A DNA stretch of 64,000 nucleotides from Catenuloplanes niger (GTDB lineage: Bacteria > Actinomycetota > Actinomycetes > Mycobacteriales > Micromonosporaceae), in contig NZ_JAVDYC010000001.1 of the NCBI RefSeq assembly GCF_031458255.1, positions 7,302,501 through 7,366,500 on the forward strand, read 5' to 3'. Both the position numbers and the translations under genes were made by a program. Under the pieces are notes generated by a model that was not told the DNA's origin, did no database searches, and saw only the letters and a program-made list of their open reading frames with translations. This document shows positions 30,290 to 38,188 of this stretch, piece by piece (positions within the stretch are counted from its first letter, which is position 1; every line of letters begins with the position of its first letter).

Positions 30290-31016
30290 GAACGACGGTG
30301 CCGAACGGCTGCAGAAGGTCATGGCCGTGGCCGGTGTCGGGTCGCGCCGCGCCTGCGAGACGTTGATCGCGCGGGGCAAGGTCACCGTGGACGGGCGGCT
30401 CGCCCGGCTCGGTGACCGGGCGAACCCGGCGACCTCCGTGATCATGGTCAACGGCGAGCGGCTCGCCGCCGACCAGACGCTGGTGTACCTGGCGATGAAC
30501 AAGCCGCAGGGCGTGGTGTCGACCATGGCCGACGAGAAGGGGCGCTCCGCGATCTCCGACTTCCTCGGCCGGGTCGAGCAGCGCGTCTACCACGTGGGGC
30601 GGCTCGACCAGGACTCCGAGGGCCTGCTGCTGCTCACCAACGACGGCACGCTCGCGCACAAGCTGACCCACCCGTCGTACGGCGTGGCCAAGACCTACCT
30701 GTGCGAGGTCGCCGGCCCGCTGCCGCGCGCGGTCGGCCGGCGGCTGCTCGCCGGTGTCGAGCTGGAGGACGGCCCGGCGAAGGCGGACGCGTTCAAGCTG
30801 GTCGACACGCTGGGCAAGACCGCGCAGATCGAGATCACGCTGCACGAGGGCCGCAAGCACATCGTGCGACGGCTGATGGACGAGGTCGGGCACCCGGTGT
30901 CCCGGCTGATCCGCACCTCGATCGGCCCGATCAAGCTGGGTGACCTGCGCTCCGGCCGCACCCGCCGGCTGAACAACGGCGAGATCGCGGCGCTGTTCGC
31001 GGCCGTGGAGGACTGA
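30282..31016 (+). CDS. rluB: rRNA pseudouridine synthase, RluB/RsuA family
   Basis: 244 residues. N-terminal S4 domain (RLQKVMAVAGVGSRRACETL, KVTVDGR). The catalytic domain has MNKPQGVVSTM and GRLDQDSEGLLLLTNDG with the catalytic Asp, then TYLCEVAGPL and EGRKHIVRRLMDEVGHPVSR. It converts a specific uridine in rRNA, likely 23S, to pseudouridine. It overlaps scpB by 8 bp, the same order as Rv1710-Rv1711. Confidence 0.9.
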   Translation: MPENDGAERLQKVMAVAGVGSRRACETLIARGKVTVDGRLARLGDRANPATSVIMVNGERLAADQTLVYLAMNKPQGVVSTMADEKGRSAISDFLGRVEQRVYHVGRLDQDSEGLLLLTNDGTLAHKLTHPSYGVAKTYLCEVAGPLPRAVGRRLLAGVELEDGPAKADAFKLVDTLGKTAQIEITLHEGRKHIVRRLMDEVGHPVSRLIRTSIGPIKLGDLRSGRTRRLNNGEIAALFAAVED

Positions 31017-31088
31017 CCCGGCTCCTCCGTGGGCCGGGTCACCGGGCATGATTGGAGAGTTGTCCGGGGCATGGCGAGTGGAGGAACG

Positions 31089-31760
31089 GTGGAAGAAAAC
31101 GGGCGATGTGTGGTGGCCGTCGACGGGCCGTCCGGGTCCGGGAAGTCCACCGTGTCGCGGCGGCTGGCGACGGCGCTCGGCGCGCGCTACCTGGACACGG
31201 GAGCGATGTACCGGGCGGTGACCTGGGCCGTTCTGCGGTCCGGCGTCGCGGTTCCGGACGCCGCCGCGGTCGCGTCGGTGGCCGCTGCCGTCAACCTTGA
31301 GGTCGGTACCGACCCGTCCGCGCCGTTCGTCCGGGTGGACGGCGTCGCCGTCGACGGCCCGATCCGTGGCGCCGAGGTGACCGCTGCCGTTTCCGCGGTC
31401 GCGTCGGTCGCGGCGGTCCGACAGCAGCTGGTCGCCCAGCAGCGGGCGATCATCGCGGACGCCGGCCGGATCGTGGTCGAGGGCCGGGACATCGGTACGG
31501 TGGTGGCGCCGGACGCGTCGCTGAAGGTGTACCTGACCGCGTCCGCGGAGGCGCGTGCGCAGCGGCGCAGTCTGGAGAACGCGGCGGACGTCGCGGCCAC
31601 CCAGGCCGACCTGGCGCGGCGCGACAAGATCGACTCCAGTCGTGCGGTGGATCCGCTCACCCAGGCGGAGGACGCGGTCGTGCTGGACACCACCGCGATG
31701 GGCATCGACGAGGCCGTGGCGCGTCTTCGCGAGCTACTTGATACGCGGGTGACCGCATGA
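31089..31760 (+). CDS. cmk: Cytidylate kinase
   Basis: 223 residues from GTG 31089 with GGAGG 4 nt upstream; ATG 31071 in frame is an alternative. P-loop [19 protein letters not shown], then [38 protein letters not shown] and [20 protein letters not shown]. It phosphorylates CMP and dCMP. It overlaps der by 4 bp. Confidence 0.93.
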   Translation: MEENGRCVVAVDGPSGSGKSTVSRRLATALGARYLDTGAMYRAVTWAVLRSGVAVPDAAAVASVAAAVNLEVGTDPSAPFVRVDGVAVDGPIRGAEVTAAVSAVASVAAVRQQLVAQQRAIIADAGRIVVEGRDIGTVVAPDASLKVYLTASAEARAQRRSLENAADVAATQADLARRDKIDSSRAVDPLTQAEDAVVLDTTAMGIDEAVARLRELLDTRVTA

Positions 31761-33157
31761 CGTCAGTTGAGGTTTCGGAAATGTCGGAAATAGTGGATGC
31801 CCCCGCCGCGGTGGCCGTGGTCAATCCGGTCGTGGCCGTGGTCGGTCGCCCGAACGTGGGCAAGTCGACGCTGGTCAACCGGATCATCGGCCGCCGTCAG
31901 GCGGTCGTGCAGGACACCCCGGGCGTGACCCGCGACCGGGTGCCGTACGACGCGGAGTGGCTCGGCCGCCAGTTCACCGTGGTCGACACCGGCGGCTGGG
32001 AGCCGGACGCGAAGGACCGCGCCGCCGCCATCGCCGCCCAGGCCGAGGCCGCGATCGCCACCGCCGACGTGGTGCTGTTCGTGGTCGACGCGGTCGTCGG
32101 CAGCACGAACGTGGACGAGGCCGCGGTCAAGATGCTGCGCCGCAGCCACAAGCCGGTCATCCTGGTGGCGAACAAGGTCGACAACCAGAACCTCGAGGTC
32201 GAGGCGACCAGCCTGTGGTCGCTCGGGCTCGGCCAGCCGTACCCCGTCTCCGCGCTGCACGGCCGGGGCTCCGGCGAACTGCTGGACGCGCTGCTCGACG
32301 CGATGCCCGACGCGCCGCGCCTGGTCGAGGAGACCGAGCGTGGCCCGCGTCGCGTCGCGCTGGTCGGCCGGCCGAACGTCGGCAAGTCCAGCCTGCTCAA
32401 CCGGCTGGCCAAGGAGGAGCGCGCGGTCGTCGACTCGGTCGCCGGCACCACGGTCGACCCGGTGGACAGCCTGGTCGAGCTGGGCGGCGAGGTCTGGCAG
32501 TTCGTCGACACCGCCGGGCTGCGCAAGCGCGTCGGCCAGGCCAGCGGCACGGAGTACTACGCGTCGCTGCGCACCAACGCGGCGCTCGAGGCCGCCGAGG
32601 TCGCGGTCGTGCTGCTCGACGCGTCCGAGGTGATCAGCGAGCAGGACCAGCGCATCCTGAGCATGGTCGTCGAGTCCGGGCGCGCGGTGGTCATCGCGTT
32701 CAACAAGTGGGACCTGGTCGACGACGACCGCCGCCACTACCTGGACAAGGAGATCGAGCGCGAGCTGCGCCGCATCCCCTGGGCCGTCCGGGTCAACGTC
32801 TCCGCGAAGTCCGGGCGTGCGGTCGACAAGCTGGCACCGGCGATCCGCAAGGCGCTGGCCAGCTGGGAGCTGCGCGTGCCGACCGGGCACCTCAACCAGT
32901 GGCTGACCGCGCTCACCCAGGCCACGCCGCACCCGGTCCGCGGCGGTCGCGCGCCGCGCATCCTGTTCGCCACCCAGCCGGGCGTCGCGCCGCCGCGGTT
33001 CGTGCTGTTCACGACCGGGCCGCTGGACGCCGGCTACCAGCGATTCGTGGAGCGGAAGCTGCGCGAGGAGTTCGGGTTCGAGGGGTCGCCGATCGAGATC
33101 GCGGTCAAGCCCCGCAAGCAGCTCGGCCCGGGCGGGCGCGGCAAGGCGCACGGCTGA
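31757..33157 (+). CDS. der: Ribosome-assembly GTPase Der (EngA)
   Basis: 466 residues with two tandem GTPase domains, each with G1 GRPNVGKS (near residues 32 and 205), G3 DTGG / DTAG, and G4 NKVD / NKWD. A KH-like C-terminal domain follows ([20 protein letters not shown]). Der is essential for 50S subunit maturation. It ends the conserved plus-strand core and is followed by a strong hairpin. Confidence 0.95.
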   Translation: MTSVEVSEMSEIVDAPAAVAVVNPVVAVVGRPNVGKSTLVNRIIGRRQAVVQDTPGVTRDRVPYDAEWLGRQFTVVDTGGWEPDAKDRAAAIAAQAEAAIATADVVLFVVDAVVGSTNVDEAAVKMLRRSHKPVILVANKVDNQNLEVEATSLWSLGLGQPYPVSALHGRGSGELLDALLDAMPDAPRLVEETERGPRRVALVGRPNVGKSSLLNRLAKEERAVVDSVAGTTVDPVDSLVELGGEVWQFVDTAGLRKRVGQASGTEYYASLRTNAALEAAEVAVVLLDASEVISEQDQRILSMVVESGRAVVIAFNKWDLVDDDRRHYLDKEIERELRRIPWAVRVNVSAKSGRAVDKLAPAIRKALASWELRVPTGHLNQWLTALTQATPHPVRGGRAPRILFATQPGVAPPRFVLFTTGPLDAGYQRFVERKLREEFGFEGSPIEIAVKPRKQLGPGGRGKAHG

Positions 33158-33174
33158 CCCGTCCCACCGACGAC

Positions 33175-33208
33175 CGAAAGGCCACGCCGTTCCCGGCGTG
33201 GCCTTTCG
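33175..33208. terminator. Bidirectional terminator after der
   Basis: Perfect 15-bp stem CGAAAGGCCACGCCG / CGGCGTGGCCTTTCG with tetraloop TTCC. On both strands the stem ends in a CTTTCG-type T-rich step. It lies between the converging der and the oxidoreductase remnant. Confidence 0.85.
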
Positions 33209-33231
33209 TCCGTTCGTCGCGGGTGGCCCGA

Positions 33232-33612
33232 TCAACGCAGGTCGAGGGTCAGCTTGCCGTGCGGGTGACCGCGCTCGCTCTCCGCGTGCGCGGCGGCGGC
33301 CTCGGCGAGCGGGTAGCCGCGCCGGTGCGCGATCCGGACGCCGCGGTCGGTGACCCATCGTGCGGTCTCCGCCAGGAACTCCGGTGTCTGCTCGCCGCCG
33401 GTGGAGAACGGGATGCCGAGTGCGAACGCGTCCGGGTCGGCGATCGTGACGATCCGGTCCGTGGTGCCGCGCAGCGCGATCGAGCCGGGCAGCATGCCGT
33501 GGCCGGAGGCGTCCAGCACCGCGTCCACGCCCCGCGGCGCGACCGCGCGGACCCGGTCCGGCCAGCCGGCGCCGTAACCGACCGGGACCACGCCGGTCGA
33601 CCGGCCGGCCAC
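33232..33612 (-). pseudogene. C-terminal remnant of an MDR-type NADP oxidoreductase
   Basis: About 125 residues match the end of medium-chain dehydrogenase/quinone-oxidoreductase proteins: PVGYGAGWPDRVRAVAPRGV then DAVLDASG, ALRGTTDRIVTIADPDAF, and the typical ending YPLAEAAAAHAESERGHPHG. The GroES-like N-terminal half and the cofactor GxGxxG loop are absent. Upstream of about 33612 the frame stays open but is the shadow of another gene on the opposite strand. The 5' half has therefore been lost at a junction near 33600-33615. Confidence 0.75.
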
Positions 33613-34066
33613 CACCCGGGTGCGGGCCTCCTGGCGGGTCGACGGCGCGGCGCTGCGGATCACGGTTCGCGACGACTGCCCGGGCCCGGACGGGTACGCC
33701 GGTCCGGGTGCCGCGGACGACGTGACGCGACGGGTCGCCGCGGCCGGTGGCCGCTGGGAGACCGACGTGGTGCCGGGGTGGGGGACCACGGTCACCGCGA
33801 CGCTGCCGCTGGCCGCCGGTGGCGCCGAGGCGGTCGCCGCGACGTGGCCGGCCGCGGCGTCCGGCGCGGTGCGGCGGGCCCGGCTCAACGCGCGGGAGCT
33901 GGAGGTGCTGGACGGGATCGCGCGCGGGCTGCGCAACCGGGCGATCGCGGCGGAGCTGCGGCTGAGTGAGCACACGGTCAAGTTCCACGTCCGCAACCTC
34001 CTGGAGAAGCTGGGCGTGAGCTCGCGCGGCGAGGCCGCCGCGCTCGTGCGTGTCAACCAAGGTTGA
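33605..34066 (+). pseudogene. C-terminal remnant of a LuxR-type sensor/regulator
   Basis: The frame starts abruptly inside a histidine-kinase-like ATPase domain (ATTRVRASWRVDGAALRITV, RDDCPGPDG as a G1-like box, GRWETDVVPGWGTTVTATLP) and continues into a complete LuxR HTH (LNARELEVLDGIARGLRNRA, LSEHTVKFHVRNLLEKLGVS). An in-frame TAA lies at 33575, and no N-terminal sensor or His-phosphoacceptor region remains. A GTG at 33620 could start a 148-residue product containing the HTH. Together with the adjoining remnant it marks a deletion between two divergent genes. Confidence 0.65.
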
Positions 34067-34067
34067 C
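34052..34067. promoter_or_regulatory. Operator 1 of the HTH/Clp-N pair
   Basis: GTCAAC-CAAG-GTTGAC, perfect 6-bp arms. It overlaps the -35 box TTGACG (34063-34068). Its centre is 28 bp from that of operator 2. Confidence 0.65.
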
Positions 34068-34091
34068 GAACGCGATGCTGTCAACTACGGT
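34063..34091 (+). promoter_or_regulatory. Promoter of the HTH/Clp-N pair
   Basis: -35 TTGACG (34063-34068), 17-bp spacer, -10 TACGGT (34086-34091). The expected transcription start falls at about 34098-34099, the A of the ATG, so the mRNA is predicted to be leaderless. Confidence 0.65.
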
Positions 34092-34098
34092 TGACAGC
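34077..34098. promoter_or_regulatory. Operator 2 of the HTH/Clp-N pair
   Basis: GCTGTCAAC-TACG-GTTGACAGC, perfect 9-bp arms around 4 bp, sharing the GTCAAC-N4-GTTGAC core with operator 1. It covers the -10 box and abuts the ATG at 34099. Its position predicts repression, most simply by the HTH protein it precedes. Confidence 0.7.
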
Positions 34099-34329
34099 AT
34101 GAGTGAGGGAACGGATCTCGCCACCGCGGCGGCCGGGCCCGACGTGAAGGTCGGGCTGCGGGCCACGGTGGCGCTGCGGAAACTGGCCGAGCGCCTGGAG
34201 GCGCTCCAGGTGGCCAACGCACGACGCCAGGGCTGGTCCTGGCAGGAGATCGCCGACGCGCTGGAGGTCTCCCGGCAGGCCGTGCACAAGAAGCACGCCG
34301 GACGAGCGAGGGGGAACGGGGATGTTTGA
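34099..34329 (+). CDS. Small helix-turn-helix protein
   Basis: 76 residues from ATG 34099, immediately after a perfect palindrome. The C-terminal half is an HTH (ARRQGWSWQEIADALEVSRQ, AVHKKHAGRARG). The N-terminal half is a helix (LRKLAERLEALQVANARRQG). No ribosome site exists upstream, consistent with leaderless translation. It overlaps the Clp-N-domain gene by 8 bp. It probably binds the two GTCAAC-N4-GTTGAC sites and represses both genes; the inducer is unknown. Confidence 0.8.
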   Translation: MSEGTDLATAAAGPDVKVGLRATVALRKLAERLEALQVANARRQGWSWQEIADALEVSRQAVHKKHAGRARGNGDV

Positions 34330-34894
34330 GCGATTCACCGCCGAGGCGCGGGCCGTGGTCATCCAGGCCCAGGTCGAGGCGCGCGAGCTGGGGCACCCGA
34401 GGATCGGCACCGAGCACGTGCTCCTCGCGCTGCTCGGCGCGGACGCGGGCGAGGCCGGATACGTGCTGCGCGGCGCCGGTCTCGACCGCGACACCGTGCG
34501 GGCGCGCATCCAGGCGCTGCGCAACCGGTCCACGCTCGGGCCGGAGGACGCGGTCGCGCTGCGTGCGATCGGCATCGACCTGGACGCGGTGCTGGCCCGG
34601 ATGGACGAGACGTTCGGCGTGCAGCCGGTGGACCCGCGACCGGAGCCGGGCCGCAAATGGTGGCAGCTGCCGAAGGGCGGGCACATCCCGTTCAGCCCAC
34701 CCGCGAAGAAGACGTTGGAGCTGGCGTTGCGCGAGGCGCTCGCGCTGCGCTCCCGGCAGCTGCGGCCGGAACACATCCTGCTCGGCCTGCTGCGCGAGGA
34801 GCAGGGGCTGGGCCCGCGCGTGCTGGTCGACGCGGGCCTCGACCTCCAGGTGCTGCGTCAGGACGTGCTGGCCGCGCTTCCCGAGGCGGCCTGA
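34322..34894 (+). CDS. Stand-alone Clp N-terminal domain protein
   Basis: 190 residues with two Clp-N repeats: FERFTAEARAVVIQAQVEAR with GTEHVLLALLG at residues 1-70, and FSPPAKKTLELALREALALR with RPEHILLGLLREEQGLG at ~125-175. A linker lies between them. No AAA+ domain or Walker motifs follow, so it is not a ClpC/ClpB chaperone. It may bind Clp substrates or adaptors, or act as a decoy; this is inference. It forms a two-gene unit with the HTH protein. Confidence 0.82.
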   Translation: MFERFTAEARAVVIQAQVEARELGHPRIGTEHVLLALLGADAGEAGYVLRGAGLDRDTVRARIQALRNRSTLGPEDAVALRAIGIDLDAVLARMDETFGVQPVDPRPEPGRKWWQLPKGGHIPFSPPAKKTLELALREALALRSRQLRPEHILLGLLREEQGLGPRVLVDAGLDLQVLRQDVLAALPEAA

Positions 34895-34899
34895 CCGGG

Positions 34900-34950
34900 C
34901 CGGGGCCGGCGGCACCCCCGCCGGTCCCGGTCCGCGGGGCCGCCGCCCCG
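34900..34950. terminator. Two hairpins between convergent Clp-N and esterase genes
   Basis: Hairpin 1: CCGGGGCCGGCGG (34900-34912) with CCGCCGGTCCCGG (34918-34930), 13 bp with one G-T. Hairpin 2: CGGGGC (34935-34940) with GCCCCG (34945-34950). Confidence 0.65.
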
Positions 34951-34954
34951 GATC

Positions 34955-36913
34955 TCAGAGCAGCGGCGTCAGGCGGTCGGCGATCAGGCGGTGGCCCAGG
35001 TCGTTCGGGTGGACGCGGTCGGTCAGCCCCTCGGGCGGCAGCCAGCCCGTGGTGTCGACGAAGCTCGTGCGCGGGTCGTTCACCAGTGCGACCGCGGCTT
35101 CCGTCTCCGGCAGGTAGCGGCCCGCGAACGTACCGAGGACCAGGATCTTCGCCCTGGGGTGGACGGCCCGCACGTCGCGCAGGAACCGCACGTAGCCGGC
35201 CTGGAAATCGGCGGCCGGCACCCGGTGGCTCAGGTCGTTCGTGCCCAGGTTGATCACCACGGCGTCGGCGTGGTAGCGGGAGAAGTCCCAGGGCGGCGAA
35301 TCGGCCGCGAAGCCGGAGCGGAAGTAGCGCTCCCGCATGCCCGCGCACCCGTCGGCCGCCGAGATCAGGCAGCCGCCACCGTACGCGATGTGCGTGTGGC
35401 GGGCGCCCAGCCGCTCGCCGGCCAGCCAGCCGTAGCTGGTCAGCGTGGTCATGCTGGACGTGCTGCCGCGCGTGATCGAGTCGCCGACGAACTCGATCAG
35501 CCGCCGCGACGTCCACGGCGCCGTGCGCGCGCCCGGCTCGAGGGCGAGCCCCTGGAACGCCGCGTCGCCACGGTAGGACCCGTCCACGTTGCGATAGGCC
35601 ACCCGCAGCGTGTGCCAGGGCCGGGCGGACGGCGGCGAGGGCAGCCCGACCCGTCCGCTCACCCCGGCCAGCAGCTGGTCCGGACCGCCGTCGACGCTCA
35701 CCCACACGTCGATCGTGCCGCGCAGCAGCAGCGCCGCCGTAGCGCCGGAGTAGCGCGTGGTCAGGTAGGACCCGGCCCAGTTCGCCCGGTACGTCGCCGG
35801 ATCGGACGTGTCCCAGCGGCCGGTGAACGTCAGGTTCGGGTCGGTCGGCGCACCCGCCAGCCGCAGCCCGAGGTGTCCCGCGACGACCGGTGCCAGCCGC
35901 TCCGCGATCTTCGCGTGCCCGGCGTCCGTCGGGTGCCCGCCGTCCACGTAGTCCGCCTCGGCCAGCCACCCCTCGGTGCTCACCCAGTGCACCCGCGGGT
36001 CGGCGACCGCCCGCACCGCGGCCTGGGTCTCCGCCACGTACCGCCGGCGAAGTGTCTCGAGCGCGAAGACGTGCGCCGACGGGTGGGCCGCGCGCACCTC
36101 ACGCAGCAGCCGTTCGTAGGCCGCCTGGAAGTCCGCCCCGGAGACGCCCCGGCCGGCGTCGTTCGTGCCGAGATTGATCACCACCGCGTCCGCGCGGTAC
36201 CGGGAGAAGTCCCAGTCCACCGTGCCGGCGATGGCCTGTTTCCGGTAGTTGGCCCCGATGCCGAAGCAGGTGCCCGGGATGTCGACCAGGCACGCGCCGG
36301 AGCGGGCGATGTTGGTACGGTCGGCGCCGAGCCGCTCACCGGTCTGCCAGGCATAGCTGGTGAGCGAGTTCCTGCTGGACAGCGCGCCCACCGTGATCGA
36401 GTCGCCGACGAACTCGACGAGCGTGCGCGGGTTCCGTCGCGGCAGCGTGCGCTCGCCGCGGCCCAGCACGAATCCCTGGAACGTCGCGCACGGCGCCGGC
36501 CAGGTGGCGCAGCTCGGGACGTCACCGGTGCGGTAGGAGAGCCGCACCGTGTGCACGCCGGGCCGCAGCCGCGCGGGCGTGAGGTCGACCGCACCGCGCA
36601 CGTTCTCGTGCAGCGTGTCCGCGCCGCCGTCGATGCTGACGTAGAGGCTGACCGTGTCGCGGACCCGCGCGGTCAGCGTGCTGCCGGTGAACGTGGCGGT
36701 GACGTAGGGCGCGCCCCAGTTGCCGACGTACGTGCCCGGGTCGCCGGTGTCCCACCGGCCGGCGAAGTGCAGGTTCGGGTCCGCGAGCGAGCCCGGGGCG
36801 GGACCGTGCGCGACGGCCGGCGCCGCGGGCAGGAGCAGGACCGCGAGCACCAGGATCGCGAGGCGCTTGAGAATCGACATGCGTCGATTCTGGGCACGGT
36901 TGAACCGGTTCAT
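34955..36913 (-). CDS. Secreted tandem CE2-like SGNH esterase
   Basis: 652 residues. A signal peptide (LKRLAILVLAVLLLPAAPAV) is followed by two homologous halves. Each has a jelly-roll-like CE2 N-domain (HFAGRWDTGDPGTYVGNWGA; TFTGRWDTSDPATYRANWAG) and an SGNH hydrolase domain with EFVGDSIT (nucleophile Ser), VVINLGTND, and a His motif (DGGHPTDAGH; DRVHPNDLGH). Both active sites look intact. The family (carbohydrate esterase 2) deacetylates xylan or other polysaccharides. ATG at 36913 or 36880. It is an internal duplication; the halves have diverged clearly. Confidence 0.85.
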   Translation of the reverse strand: MNRFNRAQNRRMSILKRLAILVLAVLLLPAAPAVAHGPAPGSLADPNLHFAGRWDTGDPGTYVGNWGAPYVTATFTGSTLTARVRDTVSLYVSIDGGADTLHENVRGAVDLTPARLRPGVHTVRLSYRTGDVPSCATWPAPCATFQGFVLGRGERTLPRRNPRTLVEFVGDSITVGALSSRNSLTSYAWQTGERLGADRTNIARSGACLVDIPGTCFGIGANYRKQAIAGTVDWDFSRYRADAVVINLGTNDAGRGVSGADFQAAYERLLREVRAAHPSAHVFALETLRRRYVAETQAAVRAVADPRVHWVSTEGWLAEADYVDGGHPTDAGHAKIAERLAPVVAGHLGLRLAGAPTDPNLTFTGRWDTSDPATYRANWAGSYLTTRYSGATAALLLRGTIDVWVSVDGGPDQLLAGVSGRVGLPSPPSARPWHTLRVAYRNVDGSYRGDAAFQGLALEPGARTAPWTSRRLIEFVGDSITRGSTSSMTTLTSYGWLAGERLGARHTHIAYGGGCLISAADGCAGMRERYFRSGFAADSPPWDFSRYHADAVVINLGTNDLSHRVPAADFQAGYVRFLRDVRAVHPRAKILVLGTFAGRYLPETEAAVALVNDPRTSFVDTTGWLPPEGLTDRVHPNDLGHRLIADRLTPLL

Positions 36914-36959
36914 AGGGGCGCGGCGGTGGACGGTGGCCGCGCTGCGCCGAGCGGCGGCC

Positions 36960-37154
36960 TCACGCCTCGATCAGGTCGTCCGCGGCCAGCTCGCGCGCGA
37001 CCAGCCAGGCACCCAGTTCCGGAATGCCGCGCAGCGTGCGCCCGTGCGCCGACACGCTGACGCCGAGCAGCTCGAACACCCGGATCCGCCGCTCCTCGAT
37101 CTGGATCCGCCATCGCCGCCCGTCCCGGTCCGGCGGCGTGATCAACACGCGCAC
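36960..37154 (-). CDS. Small hypothetical protein
   Basis: 64 residues, GTG start. Sequence such as PPDRDGRRWRIQIEERRIRV and GRTLRGIPELGAWLVARELA looks like a small beta-plus-helix domain with normal actinobacterial codon use. No family recognised. It lies 46 bp before the esterase gene on the same strand and could be cotranscribed. Confidence 0.5.
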   Translation of the reverse strand: MRVLITPPDRDGRRWRIQIEERRIRVFELLGVSVSAHGRTLRGIPELGAWLVARELAADDLIEA

Positions 37155-37419
37155 CGCGGCAGCCTAACCCTCCAAAATCCCAAAAATCAGGAAATTTCGA
37201 GGGTACGGACTGGCCGCGCGGCGATCCGGCGGAAAAAAGCGGCCGTGCCGGTCAGACTCCGCGTCGTCCCTGGTCAGAGCCGCCTTCGGCGGGTTCACGC
37301 CGCCGCCGCTCTCGTCGCTGATGTGGTGGATCGTGGCGTTTGTGGCGTGCCGATCCCGGCGTATCGGTCTAGGGTGGACGTCGCGGGGAAGGACTGAGGA
37401 GGCGACCGGGGAGGCTCTC
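37155..37419. other. Intergenic, low-GC patch
   Basis: Begins with an AT-richer stretch (CCAAAAATCAGGAAATTTC at 37178-37196) unusual for this genome, likely promoter DNA for the small minus-strand gene. The remainder shows nothing recognisable except the GGGGAGG ribosome site of the next gene. Confidence 0.4.
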
Positions 37420-37830
37420 GTGGCGGTACGGCCGTGGCATCTGTTCGGGGTGATCGTCGCGTTCGGCGTCGGCCCCGCGGTCTGGATCGGCGGCAGCCTG
37501 GTCCCGGAGCCGGCGTCCGGCACCACACCGTCGCCGCCCACGACCAGCACACCCGGGTCACCGAGCCCGTCGGCCAGCACCGCACCGGCCACCGCCGACG
37601 CCACCGCGCCCGCGGCCGGCGTGCCCGGCACCTGGGCGCCCACCACGACCCCGGCACCCACCAGCGCCGCGCCGAGCCCCAGCCGCCCGCCGGCCACGCC
37701 CGCCGCGCCGACCGGCACACCGAGCCCCAGCCGCCCACCGGCCACCGGCTCGCCGCGGCCCTCCTGGTCGATCATCCTGCCGCCGATCTTCCCGGCCCCG
37801 AGCACCCCGCCGGACGACGACACGCCGTGA
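37420..37830 (+). CDS. Small membrane-anchored Pro/Ser/Thr-rich protein
   Basis: 136 residues from GTG 37420 (GGGGAGG upstream). A single N-terminal hydrophobic segment (WHLFGVIVAFGVGPAVWIGG) is followed by ~100 residues of Pro/Ser/Thr/Ala repeats (SPSRPPATP twice), ending in an acidic DDDTP. Likely a surface-exposed, possibly glycosylated anchor protein. No family recognised. Confidence 0.55.
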   Translation: MAVRPWHLFGVIVAFGVGPAVWIGGSLVPEPASGTTPSPPTTSTPGSPSPSASTAPATADATAPAAGVPGTWAPTTTPAPTSAAPSPSRPPATPAAPTGTPSPSRPPATGSPRPSWSIILPPIFPAPSTPPDDDTP

Positions 37831-38188
37831 CGCACCACCGTCCCCGGCCGCCGCGCGACGGCGCGGGACCCGCGTGCGTCACCGCCGCCCGGACCGCGAA
37901 GCGGGCGCCCTACCGCGCCCTGGCTCGCGGACGAGCGCGCTAGGCGTCGCACCGGTTCGCGGATGGCCGCACCGGTTCGTGGACGGGCGCACCGGTTCGT
38001 GGATGGCCGCACCGGTTCGTGGATGGCCGCGCCGGTTCGCGGACGGGCGCACCGGTTCGCGGACGGGCGCACCGGTTCGCGGACGGGCGCACCGGTTCGT
38101 GGACGGGATGCGTCACCGCCGCACCGGTTCGTGGATGGGCGCGCTACCGCCGTCCGGCCCGCGGACGAGGGGGCGGGCTCGCGCGGCG
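37831..38188. other. Gene-free region with tandem array
   Basis: 358 bp. The first ~115 bp are ordinary GC-rich sequence. The 20-bp array (37950-38141) fills the rest. All reading frames through the array are artefacts, because the 20-bp period shifts the frame each unit. Confidence 0.65.
37950..38141. repeat. Tandem array of a 20-bp repeat (9 units)
   Basis: Unit CACCGGTTCG(C/T)GGA(C/T)GG(G/C)CG. Unit starts are at 37950, 37970, 37990, 38010, 38030, 38050, 38070, 38090 and, after a 12-bp insertion, 38122. Each holds the palindrome ACCGGT (one copy has GCCGGT). The exact 20-bp phase is about two helical turns. Units abut, so it is not a CRISPR. Confidence 0.88.

Noticed and set aside
33620-34056. 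Single intact gene on the minus strand covering 33232-34056
   Set aside because: Only the last ~125 residues are oxidoreductase-like. The remainder is the shadow of the LuxR HTH remnant on the plus strand.
34322-34894. Truncated ClpC/ClpB gene
   Set aside because: No AAA+ remnant follows the stop, a terminator comes directly after, and it overlaps a partner HTH gene, so it is a genuine stand-alone protein.
37950-38141. CRISPR array or repeat protein gene
   Set aside because: There are no spacers, and the 20-bp period shifts the frame at every unit.
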